The position numbers and the translations under genes were made by a program. Shown here piece by piece: positions 23,250 through 35,353 of a DNA stretch of 64,000 nt (positions are counted from its first letter, which is position 1; each line of letters opens with the position of its first letter). Under the pieces are notes generated by a model. The model had not been told where the DNA came from. It made no database searches and saw only the letters and a list, made by a program, of their open reading frames with translations. The stretch covers positions 259,017 through 323,016 of the forward strand of contig WTPW01000027.1 of the NCBI GenBank assembly GCA_009809945.1. The letters are read 5' to 3'. The stretch is from Gigaspora margarita. Lineage: Eukaryota; Glomeromycota; Glomeromycetes; Diversisporales; Gigasporaceae.

Positions 23250-24265
23250 TCAAGGATGTACTAGGTATTTAGTAAAAGGAGTCGCAGTGGCGTCGCTCCT
23301 ACCCAAATTTCCTAAATTCCAATTTTGTTCTACGGCTGCCAAATATGAGTAGTGAGTATAAGCGGTAGTATCTTGATGAGTTGATGGAGGTTTGACAGGA
23401 GAGCCGTAAAGAACGGCGGCGACTTGATTTTTTGCTACACCTTCGTCCCAAGTAATGAGAAATAATGTGTTCGTGCTAAAGTTGGGATTATTACGTCTCG
23501 CATCAAACCAACCTTGGAACCAAGTCATCGCTGTGTTTAAACTAGTATCATGACCATCGTTGTTTTGGTTTGGCACGTACATAACGTATTGTGGTACTTG
23601 ATTATTGTTTATGTCAATATCAAGTTGGGAGGAATCGACTATCTTAGCGCAACGAGTAGGATTTGTATTTATGTCTTGCATAGAAATAAAAGGATTATGT
23701 TTTCTTGCATAAAGATCAGTGCCAGATGGGCAAAAGTCACCCGTGTAACAAGTGCCGCAGGCTACAAAATAATATAAATGTTAATAGATGTTAAAAGTAA
23801 ACCATAATAATATTGTATTAATATACTTACTATAGTCCTCCATGTAAGCTTTCCAAGTGATGCCATTGGTCTCAAGAAGATCAACTATATTTTGTCCAGT
23901 GACATTATAATCACCATCATCCGTAATACCAGCAGTTGAACCATAAATCATTGCAACATAATTGGGCTAATAGAAAAAAACCATTAAGTTATTATATATA
24001 TATACATATATTTATCAAATATGAAATTCATGAAAAAAAAGTAATGTACTTCAGATGGATGAGTAATTGCATTATAATTCGTAAGAAGAACTCCTTGAGC
24101 ACTATTATATAAGCTCTTCAAATAAGTATTTTTTATTGCCTTAGAATAGTCTGTATTTTCGAAGATAATTGCAACAATGCGGTCAAAATAGGTTCCGGCC
24201 ACAATAGCATTGGCTAATCCGGAAGAAAAGATAGTCAAAAGAGTGATGAAGATAAATAACTTCAT
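23250..24265 (-). CDS. Secreted acid phosphatase, phosphoesterase family (copy 1)
   Basis: Three exons, 24265-24050, 23966-23831 and 23761-23250, with introns of 83 and 69 bases at GTACAT/TAG and GTAAGT/TAG, give about 287 residues. The start is the Met of MKLFIFITLLTIF; an upstream in-frame Met only adds a Tyr-rich stretch before the signal peptide. Cleavage is likely after ANA near residue 20. Family landmarks (PF04185-like phosphoesterases, fungal acid phosphatases): YFDRIVAIIFENTDY, HPSEPNYVAMIYGS, DDGDYNV, YARKHNPFISM, PNQNNDGHDT and a WDEG metal/active-site segment. The mature enzyme should hydrolyse phosphate monoesters outside the cell or in the wall. Copy 2 lies 2.8 kb upstream on the same strand with identical exon phases. 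In copy 1 the usual F/FDE reads TWDEG followed by VAKN. Confidence 0.9.
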
Positions 24266-27077
24266 ATATGTGTATATATATATATATGAGTAATTTGTGA
24301 GAATCAATTTTGATCAAGTGAAATTCATTGCGTTTTTATACATGAGGTAAATCAGATGAGTGAGTTCTTAAAGAATTCAATTTTATTAAATTATACGGGG
24401 AAAAGTTTTTGCATCTTTTGTCAGTGAAATACATATGGCCATTTATTTTTGTCGAGCAAATTTAAAAAAAAATTTAATTATTTTTATTGTATCTCTTAAT
24501 TTCTAATTTTTAATTAATTTCTAATTTTTAAATTTTTAATTTCTTTCTCTTTGTAATCTAGTAAGCAAATATCAAATTTCCTAAATTGGTAGGTTAAAAA
24601 AGTTTACATTACACTAAATTCGTACAATGTATTTTTGTGCTTAAATTATTTTTCTTGATAATTTTAAATTGTCATACCAAGTACATGTAATGCATGTGTG
24701 TAAATTCTTGATTTTGATTTGATGTTGTTATCTTATACATCCTTGTTTGTTTATTTAATAATTTATATTAAGTTTTTTTTTTATAACAGATAATAAATCT
24801 TTAATCCGAAAGTTTTGTCCTTTTACAACGATTAAATTAACATTTTTATAACTTTCAATAAGAGGACGTAAAAGGATTTGAGTCAAGATTTAAATTTTGT
24901 CATAGTAAACCTTCAAAATTTACACTATGGGACAAAAAAAAAAAAAATGGAATTATAAATTATATGATTGCGAAAAACAAATTAAAATTACATGAAATTT
25001 ATACTATCAGTAGATGAATATTATTAGGTAAACGAAATTAATTCACTTTTTTTTTTTTTTTTGTTTTACTAGAGCATTGTATCAATTTAACGATCTTATG
25101 AGCACTGCGCGTTATTTCACGAAAATACGGTAATCTCTAATTAAAAATAAATTGCAATTAATTATTTTTAACAAATCTAATTCATATAAAATTTTGAGCA
25201 TATGATTTGGTTATCGCCCAATTTCCCGAAAGTTATTTCCCTGATATAGCATAGGGTTAAGGTTCATTTGATTAGTTGCGGATATTTTTAGCAGATTGTC
25301 ACCCTGTATGATGTCATATAAGTGGCCTGTCGGGGAAATAAATTTTGGAGAACGTATGTTTTTTAATAATTTATTTTACAAATATAAATATGATTCCCTT
25401 GCCAAGATACTTCAGTACCTATAATTTATAAATCCATCGCCAAGACTCTTGTTAAACCTAAACATTCCTTATTAATCCGCTTTTAAGGTTCTTGCAAAGC
25501 AAATATACTAAATTTGTTTAACAATTTTCTTGGCGTGGTTTACTTTCCTACTTATTTTATTTTTTATTTATTTATTTTTTTTAAAGTAGTTACATTCGTC
25601 CGAATCTGAAATTTTTTGACACTAAGTATACCCTATTCCGCGGGTATTATTATGTTTACACTAACTAACTAAGTTTTTTATTCGCTGTCATTTGTTAATA
25701 ATGGTTCAACTATAAAGAGGCACACGGGATAATATAAGGTCGCTAAAAGAAAGTTTTGAGATTCTCGCATTTGATCGAAGTTCTGATTTACGCATTGCCC
25801 GTTAGCTGCACGTGTTACAAATCACGTGCAAATTTTAAGTTTTTTTTGTACGTCCAAAGTTGGGAGAGCAGTATTTGTGTATTATAAATTAGGTTCGGAC
25901 GTAGCACAAGTTAGATGCAATGAACGCTTTATTAAGGGACTCGAGTTTGATGATAGTTGGTCATTAAGGAAAGTATAATCATTAAAGATAGTCGTATAAT
26001 TAATATTGATAGAAGCCTGAGCCATTAAATCTCGATAAAATTAAGCCTAAAATATAATATTGTAGTAGACAAGTTCTGGCAGACCAAGTTTTACTAAATG
26101 CTCCTAATGCACTATTTAAAAATAAATAAATAAATAAATAAATGAAAATAAAAATAAAATAAAAATAACAAAAACATACAATAAATGTTTAAACCTATTC
26201 TAAAACAAAAGTAAAATAATAATAATTAGACAAAAACAACTTTTAATGCTCGCTCTAATATCAAACTGATCTTTTATTTTATTTAATAATCGTTATACAG
26301 TTACAGTACTACAATATTGCTTTAATTATTCTCAAGAAATATATAACATATTATTAATCCATATTATACAACGGAGTCAGATTTCTTTGTTAGTTGTGAT
26401 TACGAAGAATAAGTTTTCATAAATAAAAGTTTAAATTGCCGAGTTTATTTGATTCATTATACCCATAGGTTAAACTTAAACCGTTCAAACATACTTCTCA
26501 TCTAACTTTCGAATTACCTCGCGGTTTACTGAATTACTTTGAACTTCGAATTTTTTTTTCTTAACCCTGCCGAATTCGTATTCGTGGCACTGAATTCAAT
26601 CGTTAAGACTTTAATATGAAGAGATGATCTTCAAAATCAATCAACCACAACAAAGCTCGCTACGAGTCACGAGTTGATGAGTCCAATTATTACTACTGTA
26701 TGTAGTTAATCAATAACTTAAATATTTTCACGACTCTACAATTACAAGACATGAAATTTATAAATATAAATCATTTAATTATAATTAAGGACCGAATTTA
26801 TATAAGTTTATTAAAACTTTAAAGTAAATAAATATTAGCAGATTACAAAAATTACAAATAAACTAAATGTAACATGATCAGCTTATTCTATATCGAATAG
26901 GGAATCATTAAGTAATTATAGATTAGATAATCTTTAAATAATTAAAGGGCAATATCAAATAAATAAAATATATAAAGTATAAACATATTTATGATAATTA
27001 TAAACATTTATCTATTTAGTTTATCCTAATTAAGTTTAGATCATGATGCAACATTTAGGGTAGTAAAAAAAAAATCC
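24266..27077. other. Spacer between the two phosphatase genes
   Basis: The right part (26790-27077) is the 3' flank of copy 2 that matches 22960-23249. The rest is A/T-rich with a T run near 25047-25065 and an AAATA run at 26125-26150. No gene seen. Confidence 0.55.
24324..24340 (-). promoter_or_regulatory. TATA box TATAAAAACGCAATGAA of phosphatase copy 1
   Basis: The 17-base block lies 59 bases before the ATG. It is matched at 16 of 17 positions by the block before copy 2, with AATCAATTT also conserved between block and gene. A shared core promoter is likely. Confidence 0.7.
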
Positions 27078-28105
27078 TCAAGGATGTACCAAGTATTTAG
27101 TAAATGGAGTCGCACCGACGTCGTTTCTACCCAAATTACCTAAATTCCAATTTTTCTCTACGGTAGCCAAAAACGAATAATGTTTATAAGCGGTAGTATC
27201 ATCATGATTGGTTGGAGGTTTGACAGGAGTACCTAAAAGACCAGCGAAAACATGATTGCCTTGTGTACCATCATCTTCATCAAAAGTGAAAAGGATTAAT
27301 GTATTTGTTGTAAAGGCAGGTTTTGTTAGTTTTGGTTCTAACCATCCTTTGAACCAATTCGACGCAAATGTTACACCAGTGTCATGACCATCATTGTTTT
27401 GATTTGGTACATAATAAACATATTGTGGAACTGCATTGTTATTTATGTCAGTATCAAGTTGGGTACCAGGAACTATCTTTGCACAACGAGCAGAATTTGT
27501 TCTTATATCATCCATTGAAATGAAAGGATTATGCTTCCTTGCGTAAAGGTGAGATCCTGTAGGTGCAGTTGCACCAGTGTAGCAGCTACCGGCTATAAAA
27601 ATAATAAGAGAAAATGAATAAAATTCATTATATATATATTTATATATATTAAGATTCAATAATAAACATGATAACTTACGATAATTTTCCATATAAGCTT
27701 TCCAAGAGACACCTTTGGCTTCAAGAAGGTCAACTATATTATTTCCAGCAACATTATGATTGTTATCATCTGTAATACCAGCTGTTGAACCAAAAATTGT
27801 TGCAATGTAATTTGGCTAAAAAAAAAAAGAAAGTTATTTTAAAGTTCATAATTAAAATTTAAAAGGAATAGAATAAACCATACCTGAGATGGATGTGCGA
27901 CTGCAAAGTAATTGGAAAGGAGAAGACCATTAGAACGGCTAGTTAAATTTTTGAAATAGGGGTCGGCGAGCGCTTGACTATAACCAGTGTTTTCAAATAC
28001 AACAAAAACAATTCGGTCAAAGTAGGTTCCCGTTACGATAGCATTGACATTCACCGCAATAGAAGCGGTGATCAATAAAAGAATGGCAGATGTAAAATAC
28101 TTCAT
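27078..28105 (-). CDS. Secreted acid phosphatase, phosphoesterase family (copy 2)
   Basis: Three exons, 28105-27884, 27815-27680 and 27592-27078, with introns of 68 and 87 bases at the same positions and phases as copy 1; the middle exon is 136 bases in both. About 290 residues. Signal peptide MKYFTSAILLLITASIAVNV, cleavage probably near VNA|IVTG. Landmarks: YFDRIVFVVFENTGY, HPSQPNYIATIFGS, YARKHNPFISM, PNQNNDGHDT and FTFDEDDG, the last being the usual form of the active-site segment. The C-terminal WNLGNLGR...TPFTKYLVHP is shared with copy 1. Predicted extracellular phosphomonoesterase. Intron sequences have diverged while the exons and the 3' flank have not, so the duplication is not very recent or the 3' flank is constrained. 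Confidence 0.92.
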
Positions 28106-28160
28106 CCTTGTTTATAAGAAAAGGTATGTAAAGAGTGACAATCAATTTCGGTAAGTGGAA

Positions 28161-28177
28161 TTCATCGCGTTTTTATA
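28161..28177 (-). promoter_or_regulatory. TATA box TATAAAAACGCGATGAA of phosphatase copy 2
   Basis: It lies 56 bases before the ATG and matches the copy 1 block at 16 of 17 positions. Confidence 0.7.
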
Positions 28178-28799
28178 CTGTAGAAAAAAGTGGATTTGTT
28201 AGAGTATTAGATTATACGGTTCTTAATATGATATTAAGTTTTTGCACGGAAAAAATTATCATTGTTTTACAAATCAATATGCGATATGTGCAAGATCTCT
28301 ATAAAAATATAACTGGTATTAAGTATTTTAACGATCTTTGTCAAACATAATTAAATTTATTGCCATATCAAGTAGGTCTGTGCATCCAAAAAATTGATTT
28401 GTTTATTCTTAAAAATTTGACGTTGATACTCAAATTGTTTGTCCGACCTCATTTATTTAACACATTTGAAATTTAGTAACAGAATATTCTACCTTCTTCG
28501 GATAATCATTTATAAGTTGTAAAATTAAAAATTTTAAATTATTTAATTAAATTTTGAAATTCAAATTATTTAATTTTAAAATTTGGAACTAGATTATTTT
28601 GAAATTCAAATTATTTAATTTTAAAAATTTGGAATTAGATTAATTTGATTAATTTTAAGTTTTAAATTTGAAATTATTTAATACTGAAACGAAACTGTCT
28701 ATATCACAATATTTATGCCGTTCTATAAAAGTGCATTTGTTTTCTTCATGCAGAGTACGGATCATTACATTATTAAGTGTCGAAATTTAAATTAGAATA
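28178..28799. other. A/T-rich intergenic region
   Basis: At 28500-28680 a unit of about 60 bases (TTTGAAATTCAAATTATTTA and neighbours) is repeated with drift. No gene seen. Confidence 0.5.
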
Positions 28800-28996
28800 C
28801 AGTCAAACCTCTTAAATGTATTCCCCCTAAATGCATAGTCTACGAAAAACTACTCTAAAAATTCATGGCTTTATTTGGTCCCAATTTACACAATACTTAA
28901 GATTTTACCTCCCTAAATGCAATGTCTCTCTAAATGCAAGGTTTGCGAATTTTTCACATATGCCCTTTGACTATACATTTAGGGAGGGTTGACAGT
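28800..28996. mobile_element. pogo/Tc1-like MITE at TA
   Basis: Begins TA-CAGTCAAACCTCTTAAAT and ends with the complement-like TTTAGGGAGGGTTGACAG-TA. CAGT.AAACCTC termini at a TA target are typical of pogo-type elements in fungi. Internal CCCTAAATGCA repeats. No transposase. Confidence 0.75.
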
Positions 28997-29827
28997 ACTA
29001 AAAAAAATGTCATGTGCGTAAATAACAATATGTAATTGGAAATCTACTAATTAACTCTGCAACTTCAATCAAATTTATTAAACATATCTGTCGTATTACG
29101 GAATGATGTAACTGAAAAAAACTATTACACTCCAAGAACTGAGTAACCTTTATTCAGTAAATTTGAAATTCGATGTATAAAATAATTGGTCTCAAAATTT
29201 AGATATTGTACCTGGGTAGAGTTTTCTCAACTATTACAATCTCTGATAAATTAAATTTTCTAGTATATTTAATCTTTAACATTCTTACGGATATATACAG
29301 TATCGATAATCCGATAACAGATAGATAATTAGCTAATTAAAGCAAATTATTCAAATTAGTATCATGTAAATGTTAACAATGTCACATTCAAATTTTAACA
29401 GTAAATAAAATAACAAAAATAATGAAAAAAGTGAATTTTATTTTTTTAAACATGAAGTGTTCTTTACAGGTTTTTTATCACGATGAAATCTCTTTCCTGT
29501 TTTTTGTAATGGTATGCTCCATTTGTAATATTTGAAATGGGTCGAATTAGTTGCGATTTTCTTGGCGCAGCAATTGTAAAGATAGAAATGCCTCTCGGAA
29601 TTTAAAATAAGTGAAGTGGAAGCTAAAAATTTTCCTTTTTTTGCCCGTTAATTTGCCGTATGTTACATTTTAATCAATTTACATTTTTAATCAATTAAAA
29701 AATTTTAAATTATTTACATTTTTAATCAATTAAAAAATTTTAAATTATTTACATCAAATTTTAATGAACGGAGGTCCCGTCTAACACAGCCTCTTAGTCT
29801 TTTATCTTTTTTTTTTTGTTTGTTTTT

Positions 29828-29890
<63 letters not shown>

Positions 29891-30059
29891 TGCAATTAGA
29901 AACTGATAATTGGAAACTAGGGTCTGTAAATACCGGGTAATTATAGTGGGAAGTCGTTGATATGTGCAGATCAAAAATCTTCATATCCGGAAATTCTAAA
30001 GTGATATATATATTTTTTATTACTTGTGTTGGAAATGCATCAAAAACATAACTTCGGGC
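28997..30059. other. Intergenic region with simple repeats
   Basis: A 45-base unit (CATTTTTAATCAATTAAAAA...) is in tandem at about 29681-29750. A T tract of about 61 bases spans 29829-29889; the lysine-rich frames over it are artefacts. No gene seen. Confidence 0.6.
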
Positions 30060-30690
30060 ATCAGACCATAGAAGTATGGGGTGTCACATCAATTATTTAA
30101 TCAAAACTATGCCAGTTATATTGATCATTTTATTATGACCAGATTTTTATCAAAAAATTAAAATAATTAATCGAATGTAATTTTATTTAATTAATTATAA
30201 AGAAAAGCACAAATTTTAAAGGTATCACATAAATATTGCACGTATTTTTCCAATTTTTTTTAATTGAAAACAGTTTGTCAGAACTGTTTCAAAGTGACTA
30301 CGTTTTATTTTTCACTAAAGTTCTAATTAAGTTTCGAATTATATGTTTAGGATAATTTTTTCGTCCTAATTAATGAATTTTCAAGCATTCTATAAAGTGA
30401 ATGTTCAAAACCCACATATAAATAAAAAAATAAAAACGTAGCTTTATTCTTTGACTTATATAAATAACTAGTTAAAATTTTAAGGCGATTGCACACCTAT
30501 ATAATAAGTTGATACATTTTAAAGTAATTCTTCTTGAATGATGCAATAGCAATAGCCTTATTTTATTGTATAGCGATAAAATGATGTAACATAAAAAAAT
30601 CTGCACTATGATAAATTACATAGTTTACTGATATAGTTTTGATTAAATAGACGATGCGACACCTCAATAGAAGTACGAGCCCTACTCTTC
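30060..30690. mobile_element. Imperfect TIR element (about 630 bp)
   Basis: The left arm (CATAGAAGTATGGGGTGTCAC to AATCAAAACTAT) and the right arm (ATAGTTTTGATTAAAT to GACACCTCAATAGAAGTACG) are inverted over about 45 bases with mismatches. No coding frame. Exact ends are uncertain. Confidence 0.6.
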
Positions 30691-31574
30691 ATTTCAGACA
30701 AATTCAAATTAAAACTCAATCAGTTAAACAAGTTCCGTCTCTAAGTGTTATTTTTATCGTCATTGTTTGTTAAAATTTACACGTGACTATTATTAAATAT
30801 GTTTATTCTTATTACTATTACTTCAAAGTTCTAAGTCTTAATTTGAATTTCGAATGAAATTTTTCCAGCATTTTATTAATTATTCTCACTTTTGATACAA
30901 ATTGTCGCACGTATTGTGACAATTGTTCTGGTCATTGTGATTATTCGCGCGGGTAATACAAACTCCTGAAGAGAAATTAGCCAATCGGAGAGTGCAAATT
31001 TTGATTATTCTGGATCAGCCCGACAAAGAATCTGAACACGCGTAAAAAAAGCAAAAAGCGAAAATATGCAAAAAAACTAATGTTTAAATCGATCTTAGTG
31101 CACTAATTAAAAATGACGGAATGAAATTTTACATATAGTAAACACTAATCTAACCCTATAGCCTTTAGCATTAAGGCTCTAACCCTAAATTTTTGTCTTG
31201 CACATTTATGAGACTTGCCAGAAACGTGCGCACATTCACAAAGATGCAGGTGTTAGGCAGTTATCATTATTTTGATTTTGACAAATTTAATATAAAAATG
31301 GTTATAGTGCAATGCAGTCACTTTAAAACCAGGAACATAAATAATATATATCTTTTAATAAATTATAAAGCTTTTTGCTGTATTTTCACGAAATAATGCA
31401 CAGGGGTGTGATTTCGAATTTTGGCCTAAATTAAGCTTAATTCAAGCATTCATTCTAAACAATGCTTATAAGTATTATTACACAACAACATGGTAAAAAT
31501 ATATAACAATTAAATTAATTTGGAAAAAAGAAATGAATTTTTTACATATGCTATTACCAAATAAAAAAGCATTA
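30691..31574. other. A/T-rich intergenic region
   Basis: Contains CTAACCCTATAGCC and CTCTAACCCTAAAT at about 31150-31190, reminiscent of the core of the MITE family at 1741/2827, but without clear inverted ends. No gene seen. Confidence 0.4.
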
Positions 31575-31733
31575 TAATAAAACCTCTATAAGTATACATT
31601 CATTCTAAATGCATGCTTAAATGCTGGCCCAAATATATACATGTTCTCTATAAATGCACTTGTTTTTTATTGTTCTCTAAATGCATGCTATTAACTCTTG
31701 GTCCTAGAAGTGACACTTATAGAGGTTTTACTG
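31575..31733. mobile_element. pogo/Tc1-like MITE at TA (159 bp)
   Basis: The right end ACTTATAGAGGTTTTACTG-TA is the complement of the left end (TA)-TAATAAAACCTCTATAAGT. The first bases of the left end have mutated from the expected CAGT. Internal TCTAAATGCATGCT repeats. Confidence 0.75.
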
Positions 31734-32635
31734 TATTTAGATGTGATAAAGGGTATAACTGGTCATGACTGGTTATAACCATAACTGATACCTGTTAGAA
31801 GTTCCTAACTGTCCAGTTAAAAATCTGAGCAAAATAAAATTATTGGATTTTTAATATTTGTATATAACTCAGATTATATTTATGTATGATTTATTCAATT
31901 ATTAATAACAAACAGATGAGTAAAACTCAAGTTACTGTAACAGTTTTGTTATGGCAGATTCTTAACTTAGAACAGCATAATCAAAATTTTGGGCTGGAAT
32001 TACTCAAAATTTTACTAATATAACTGCAACTATCCATTAAGTTAACAATGTCTCTGGGTAAATTTTACTATAATAAGTTTATTTTCTAATATTTCTATTT
32101 TGGAATAAAAAAATTAATAGATTAATTTTGGACTAAAATTATATAATGAGTGCCAAAATTTTTGTTAATCACAATCAAAAGTGAGATATATTATAACAAA
32201 ATTAGTTCACTTAATTTATAGAATTTTGCTTTGTCTTTTTACATTAATTTGCTTAGATCTAACTAACTTTTTATATTAAATAACTAATATTGGTATGAGG
32301 ATTTATAATCTTCATTTAAAATACGCTATTTAAATTTGTGTTGAGAATCTATAATATTGTAAATCTCTCTAAGTTCACTCTCTATAAGTCAGATTTAGTT
32401 AATAAAACTTGGAAGGAGATTTTGACAAAGAAATCATATCACAAAAAAAAGATTTAAGTCCTAGAAGTAGTGAATATAAGGCTTCAAGTAAAGGTATAGA
32501 TATTTACCAAAACAATAAAAAAACATAAAAAGGATATATCTAAAAGAATATGAAATAATAGATAACCCTAAAGAAATATCTGAAGTTTGTTTAATATTGA
32601 ACATAGTTACCAAAATGGAATCAGAATTAGAAAAG
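31734..32635. other. A/T-rich intergenic region
   Basis: AACTGGTCATGACTGGTTATAACC-type short repeats near 31760; otherwise nothing recognised. Confidence 0.4.
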
Positions 32636-32996
32636 ATGGATATAAAATAAATAATAATAATAATATACTAATATCTGCTTTCTCTGAAGTTTTCTATTAT
32701 TATTAGAATAAAATTGGTATCAAAAGAAAAAAAACAAAAGGCATTTAAAAATCCAAAAAATAGTGCATAATAATGAGGTATATAAATCTAACTATTGGAA
32801 AATAAATAAAAAAAACAACTATTAAAAGCCTAGATATTATAAGTTTATAAAAATAGTTGTAATAATAGAATCAATATTAATAATATTAGCAAATTAAAAG
32901 TAAAAACAAAATAATAACTAGAAAAGATAAATATAAAATAACTAATAATAATATACTAGTATCTGCTTTCTCTGAAGTTTTTATTATTATTAGAAT

Positions 32997-33665
32997 AAGG
33001 GGGCATCCAAAATAACGTTATGTACCCCTACATAGTAGCTCTTGACCCCCCCTACTATATAAAAAAACTTAAAAGTCCATATATTTATATATAAAATTTT
33101 ACAAAAACTTAAATATATTATGACCCAGTGATCTAAATTGAATGATTTTGGTACCATTCGATTCGTCTCTACGAGACGAATCCAATGGTACCAAAATCGT
33201 TTCATTTAGATTACTGGATCGCGTTTTATTAACGAATACTATTGATTTTATAGTAATTTTATAAGAAAACATAATAACCAATAGTATTTCGTTAATAAAA
33301 CGAGATCCAGTGATCCAAATCAAATGATTTTGGTACCATTCGAATCCTCTCCTCGAGACGATTCTAATGGTACCAAAAATAATCAATTTAGACCGCAGGA
33401 TCAAGTTTTAAACAAATTTTTATAAAAAAATTGCATTATATTTTGGGGGACCCCCTACCAGGGTTGGAAATGGAGCTCAATGGAGCCCAATGGAGCTGCT
33501 AATAGAGCCAATGGAGCTCTGAATGGAGCCAATGGATACTAGCTTTTTAAGCTCCATTCACGCAACCATTGGGCTCCATTGGCTCTATTGCCAACCCTGT
33601 CCCATAAATATTGAAAAATTGTTATATTTTGGGGGACCCCCCTCAAGCATAATGTTATTTTAAAA
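32997..33665. mobile_element. Palindromic insertion with two nested GAGACGAAT palindromes
   Basis: Outer ends are weakly inverted (CCAAAATAACGTTATG and CATAATGTTATTTTAAAA). Inside, two ~105-bp palindromes (33119-33223 and 33303-33414) flank an inverted TTTATTAACGAATACTATTG pair, so the whole is a palindrome made of palindromes. An hAT MITE at 33459-33599 has landed in its right part; GGGGGACCCCC is found on both sides of that MITE. Confidence 0.75.
33459..33599. mobile_element. hAT-type MITE (141 bp), second copy
   Basis: Same length and layout as the element at 4517: CAGGGTTGGAAATGGAGC at the left, ATTGCCAACCCTG at the right. The flanks CCCCCTAC and TCCCATAA do not match convincingly, so the target duplication has decayed or rearranged. 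Confidence 0.9.
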
Positions 33666-33805
33666 AATCTAAAAAAATAGTGCATAATAATGAAGCATAT
33701 AAATCTAGATATTGGAAATAATAAAAAAACAAATATAGAAAGCTAGATATTTTACACTTATAAAAAGAATTGTAATAATAGAATCAGTATTAATATATTA
33801 ACAAA

Positions 33806-34864
33806 ATTAAAAGTAAAAAGTCTTGAATATAAAGCAACTATAGTAAAACAAAATAATAATTTATCAAAGTTGTAGTATTTAACCAAGAAAAATTAGCTAA
33901 ACTATAAAATAAAAAAAAACAAATATCAGGCATTTGTTAATGATCAAAAATTAGCAAAAATGGGTTGTACTATAGGAATATATATCTTGGTTACAGTTGT
34001 CAAAATAAAAATAAAATTGTAAAGTATAAATCTATTAATTATCAAAAACCTAAAAAGATAGAATATACTAGTAAAATGTAGAATCTTAAGAATTATTATC
34101 ACAATAGAATTAGTATAACTAAAGAATAATAATAAGAAATCAATTTGCTATCCAAACATAGATTATATTAGTAAAACTAATAACCCAGAGCACTATTATA
34201 AAAATAGAATAAAGGGCAAAAAGAATAAACTCAAAGCCTATATAACTATTCAAAAATTCTACTTTTATAATTGTCCGGAGCATAGCGGAGGACAATCTAT
34301 AGTGTAGTGATAGACCAGATTTTGTGTGTGATCTTGTTCGCATCTATTTTTAGATCCAATGATCATCAATTTATCTAATTAATCTGTTCTATTTTTAACT
34401 AATAGCCAAAAAATAAATTTCCTAGCTCTGGACATTAACAGTGTCTGTTTTCCTAGTACTATAGTTGACCCTCCCCAACCCAATTTTGTCAAAACCAATA
34501 ACCTGCTATAATTAGTTAAAAATCAATTCACTATATCTGTTTTATAATTAATACCTGATAATTTGCAATTTCTGATATTTAATAGTCTTTATATCTAAGT
34601 TCCTGATCAGCTAAATAGTATTATATAAATATATCCAATCAAATTGCATATAATTTACTATCTTTTATGTGACATAATTTTGACATATTGATAAAAAAAA
34701 TTTCCATGATTATAAACTAATACACACTCTAGTAATAAAAAATAAATAAATAAAAATTATACTTTCTTTAAAAGTTAGGTTGTTTAAGTTAATTATTTTT
34801 TAGGACTCCCAGGAAAGGGCAAATAAAATGAACATATAAAATAAACAAACTATTTTTAATAAAG
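33806..34864. other. A/T-rich repeat-derived DNA
   Basis: Worn relatives of the 290-bp unit to about 34130, then unassigned A/T-rich DNA. No gene seen; a 67-codon minus-strand frame at 34140-34343 is unsupported. Confidence 0.4.
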
Positions 34865-35058
34865 TACTATATGCCTCTGAAAATAAGCACCCAAAAGTAA
34901 GCACTCCTACAATTTATATATATCTGAAAATAAGTACCCCTTATATAATAGAAATAAGCAACTAACTATCAAATTATTCAAATTATTAGTTGAATTATAT
35001 TTGAAAATAAGCACCTCTATAGTAAAAAAAATGTACTTATTTTTGGAGAAATACAGTA
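34865..35058. mobile_element. TIR element, CCGTATTCC / AAAATAAGCA family (194 bp)
   Basis: The left end TACTATATGCCTCTGAAAAT and right end ATTTTTGGAGAAATACAGTA are worn forms of the 3662 ends. The internal TGAAAATAAGCACC repeats and AAATTATTAGTTGAATTATA match the copy at 47474, which it resembles more than that at 3662. Confidence 0.8.
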
Positions 35059-35353
35059 ATTTTATTATAACAAGTTAACTTAAGTTTAGAAATTCTAGTT
35101 GAATTGCTAACTAGATTAGATAAATTTTATTTAGTAGTTACTTTACATTCCTCTTATAAAAGAGAAAAACAAAAATAAATAAAAAATAATTGTTGAGGAT
35201 TATGCTGAAATTAGATAATGCTAAAATCTATATAATTTATGTATTATTAGATTTTCTAAAATTTCCAAAAATCATGCAAACAATTGATCTATACTACATC
35301 GAATGCTATGACTAGTTAATATGTATAAATCGCATTCTTGATATCTATATACT

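Larger units (their letters stand above)
32636..33805. repeat. Two-copy ~290-bp tandem duplication, second copy interrupted
   Basis: 32636-32925 and 32930-33805 share CTGCTTTCTCTGAAGTTTT, TATTATTAGAATAA, AATAGTGCATAATAATGA and AATAGAATCA.TATTAATA in order. The second copy is split at 32997 by about 670 bases of palindromic DNA, so the first copy shows the approximate empty site. More worn relatives of the unit continue on both sides. Confidence 0.75.

Noticed and set aside
29726..29984. Lysine-rich proteins on the minus strand
   Set aside because: Translation of a T homopolymer; low-complexity artefact.
33451..33607. Perfect 8-bp target duplication at the second hAT MITE
   Set aside because: CCCCCTAC and TCCCATAA differ at several positions; only the copy at 4517 has a clean duplication.
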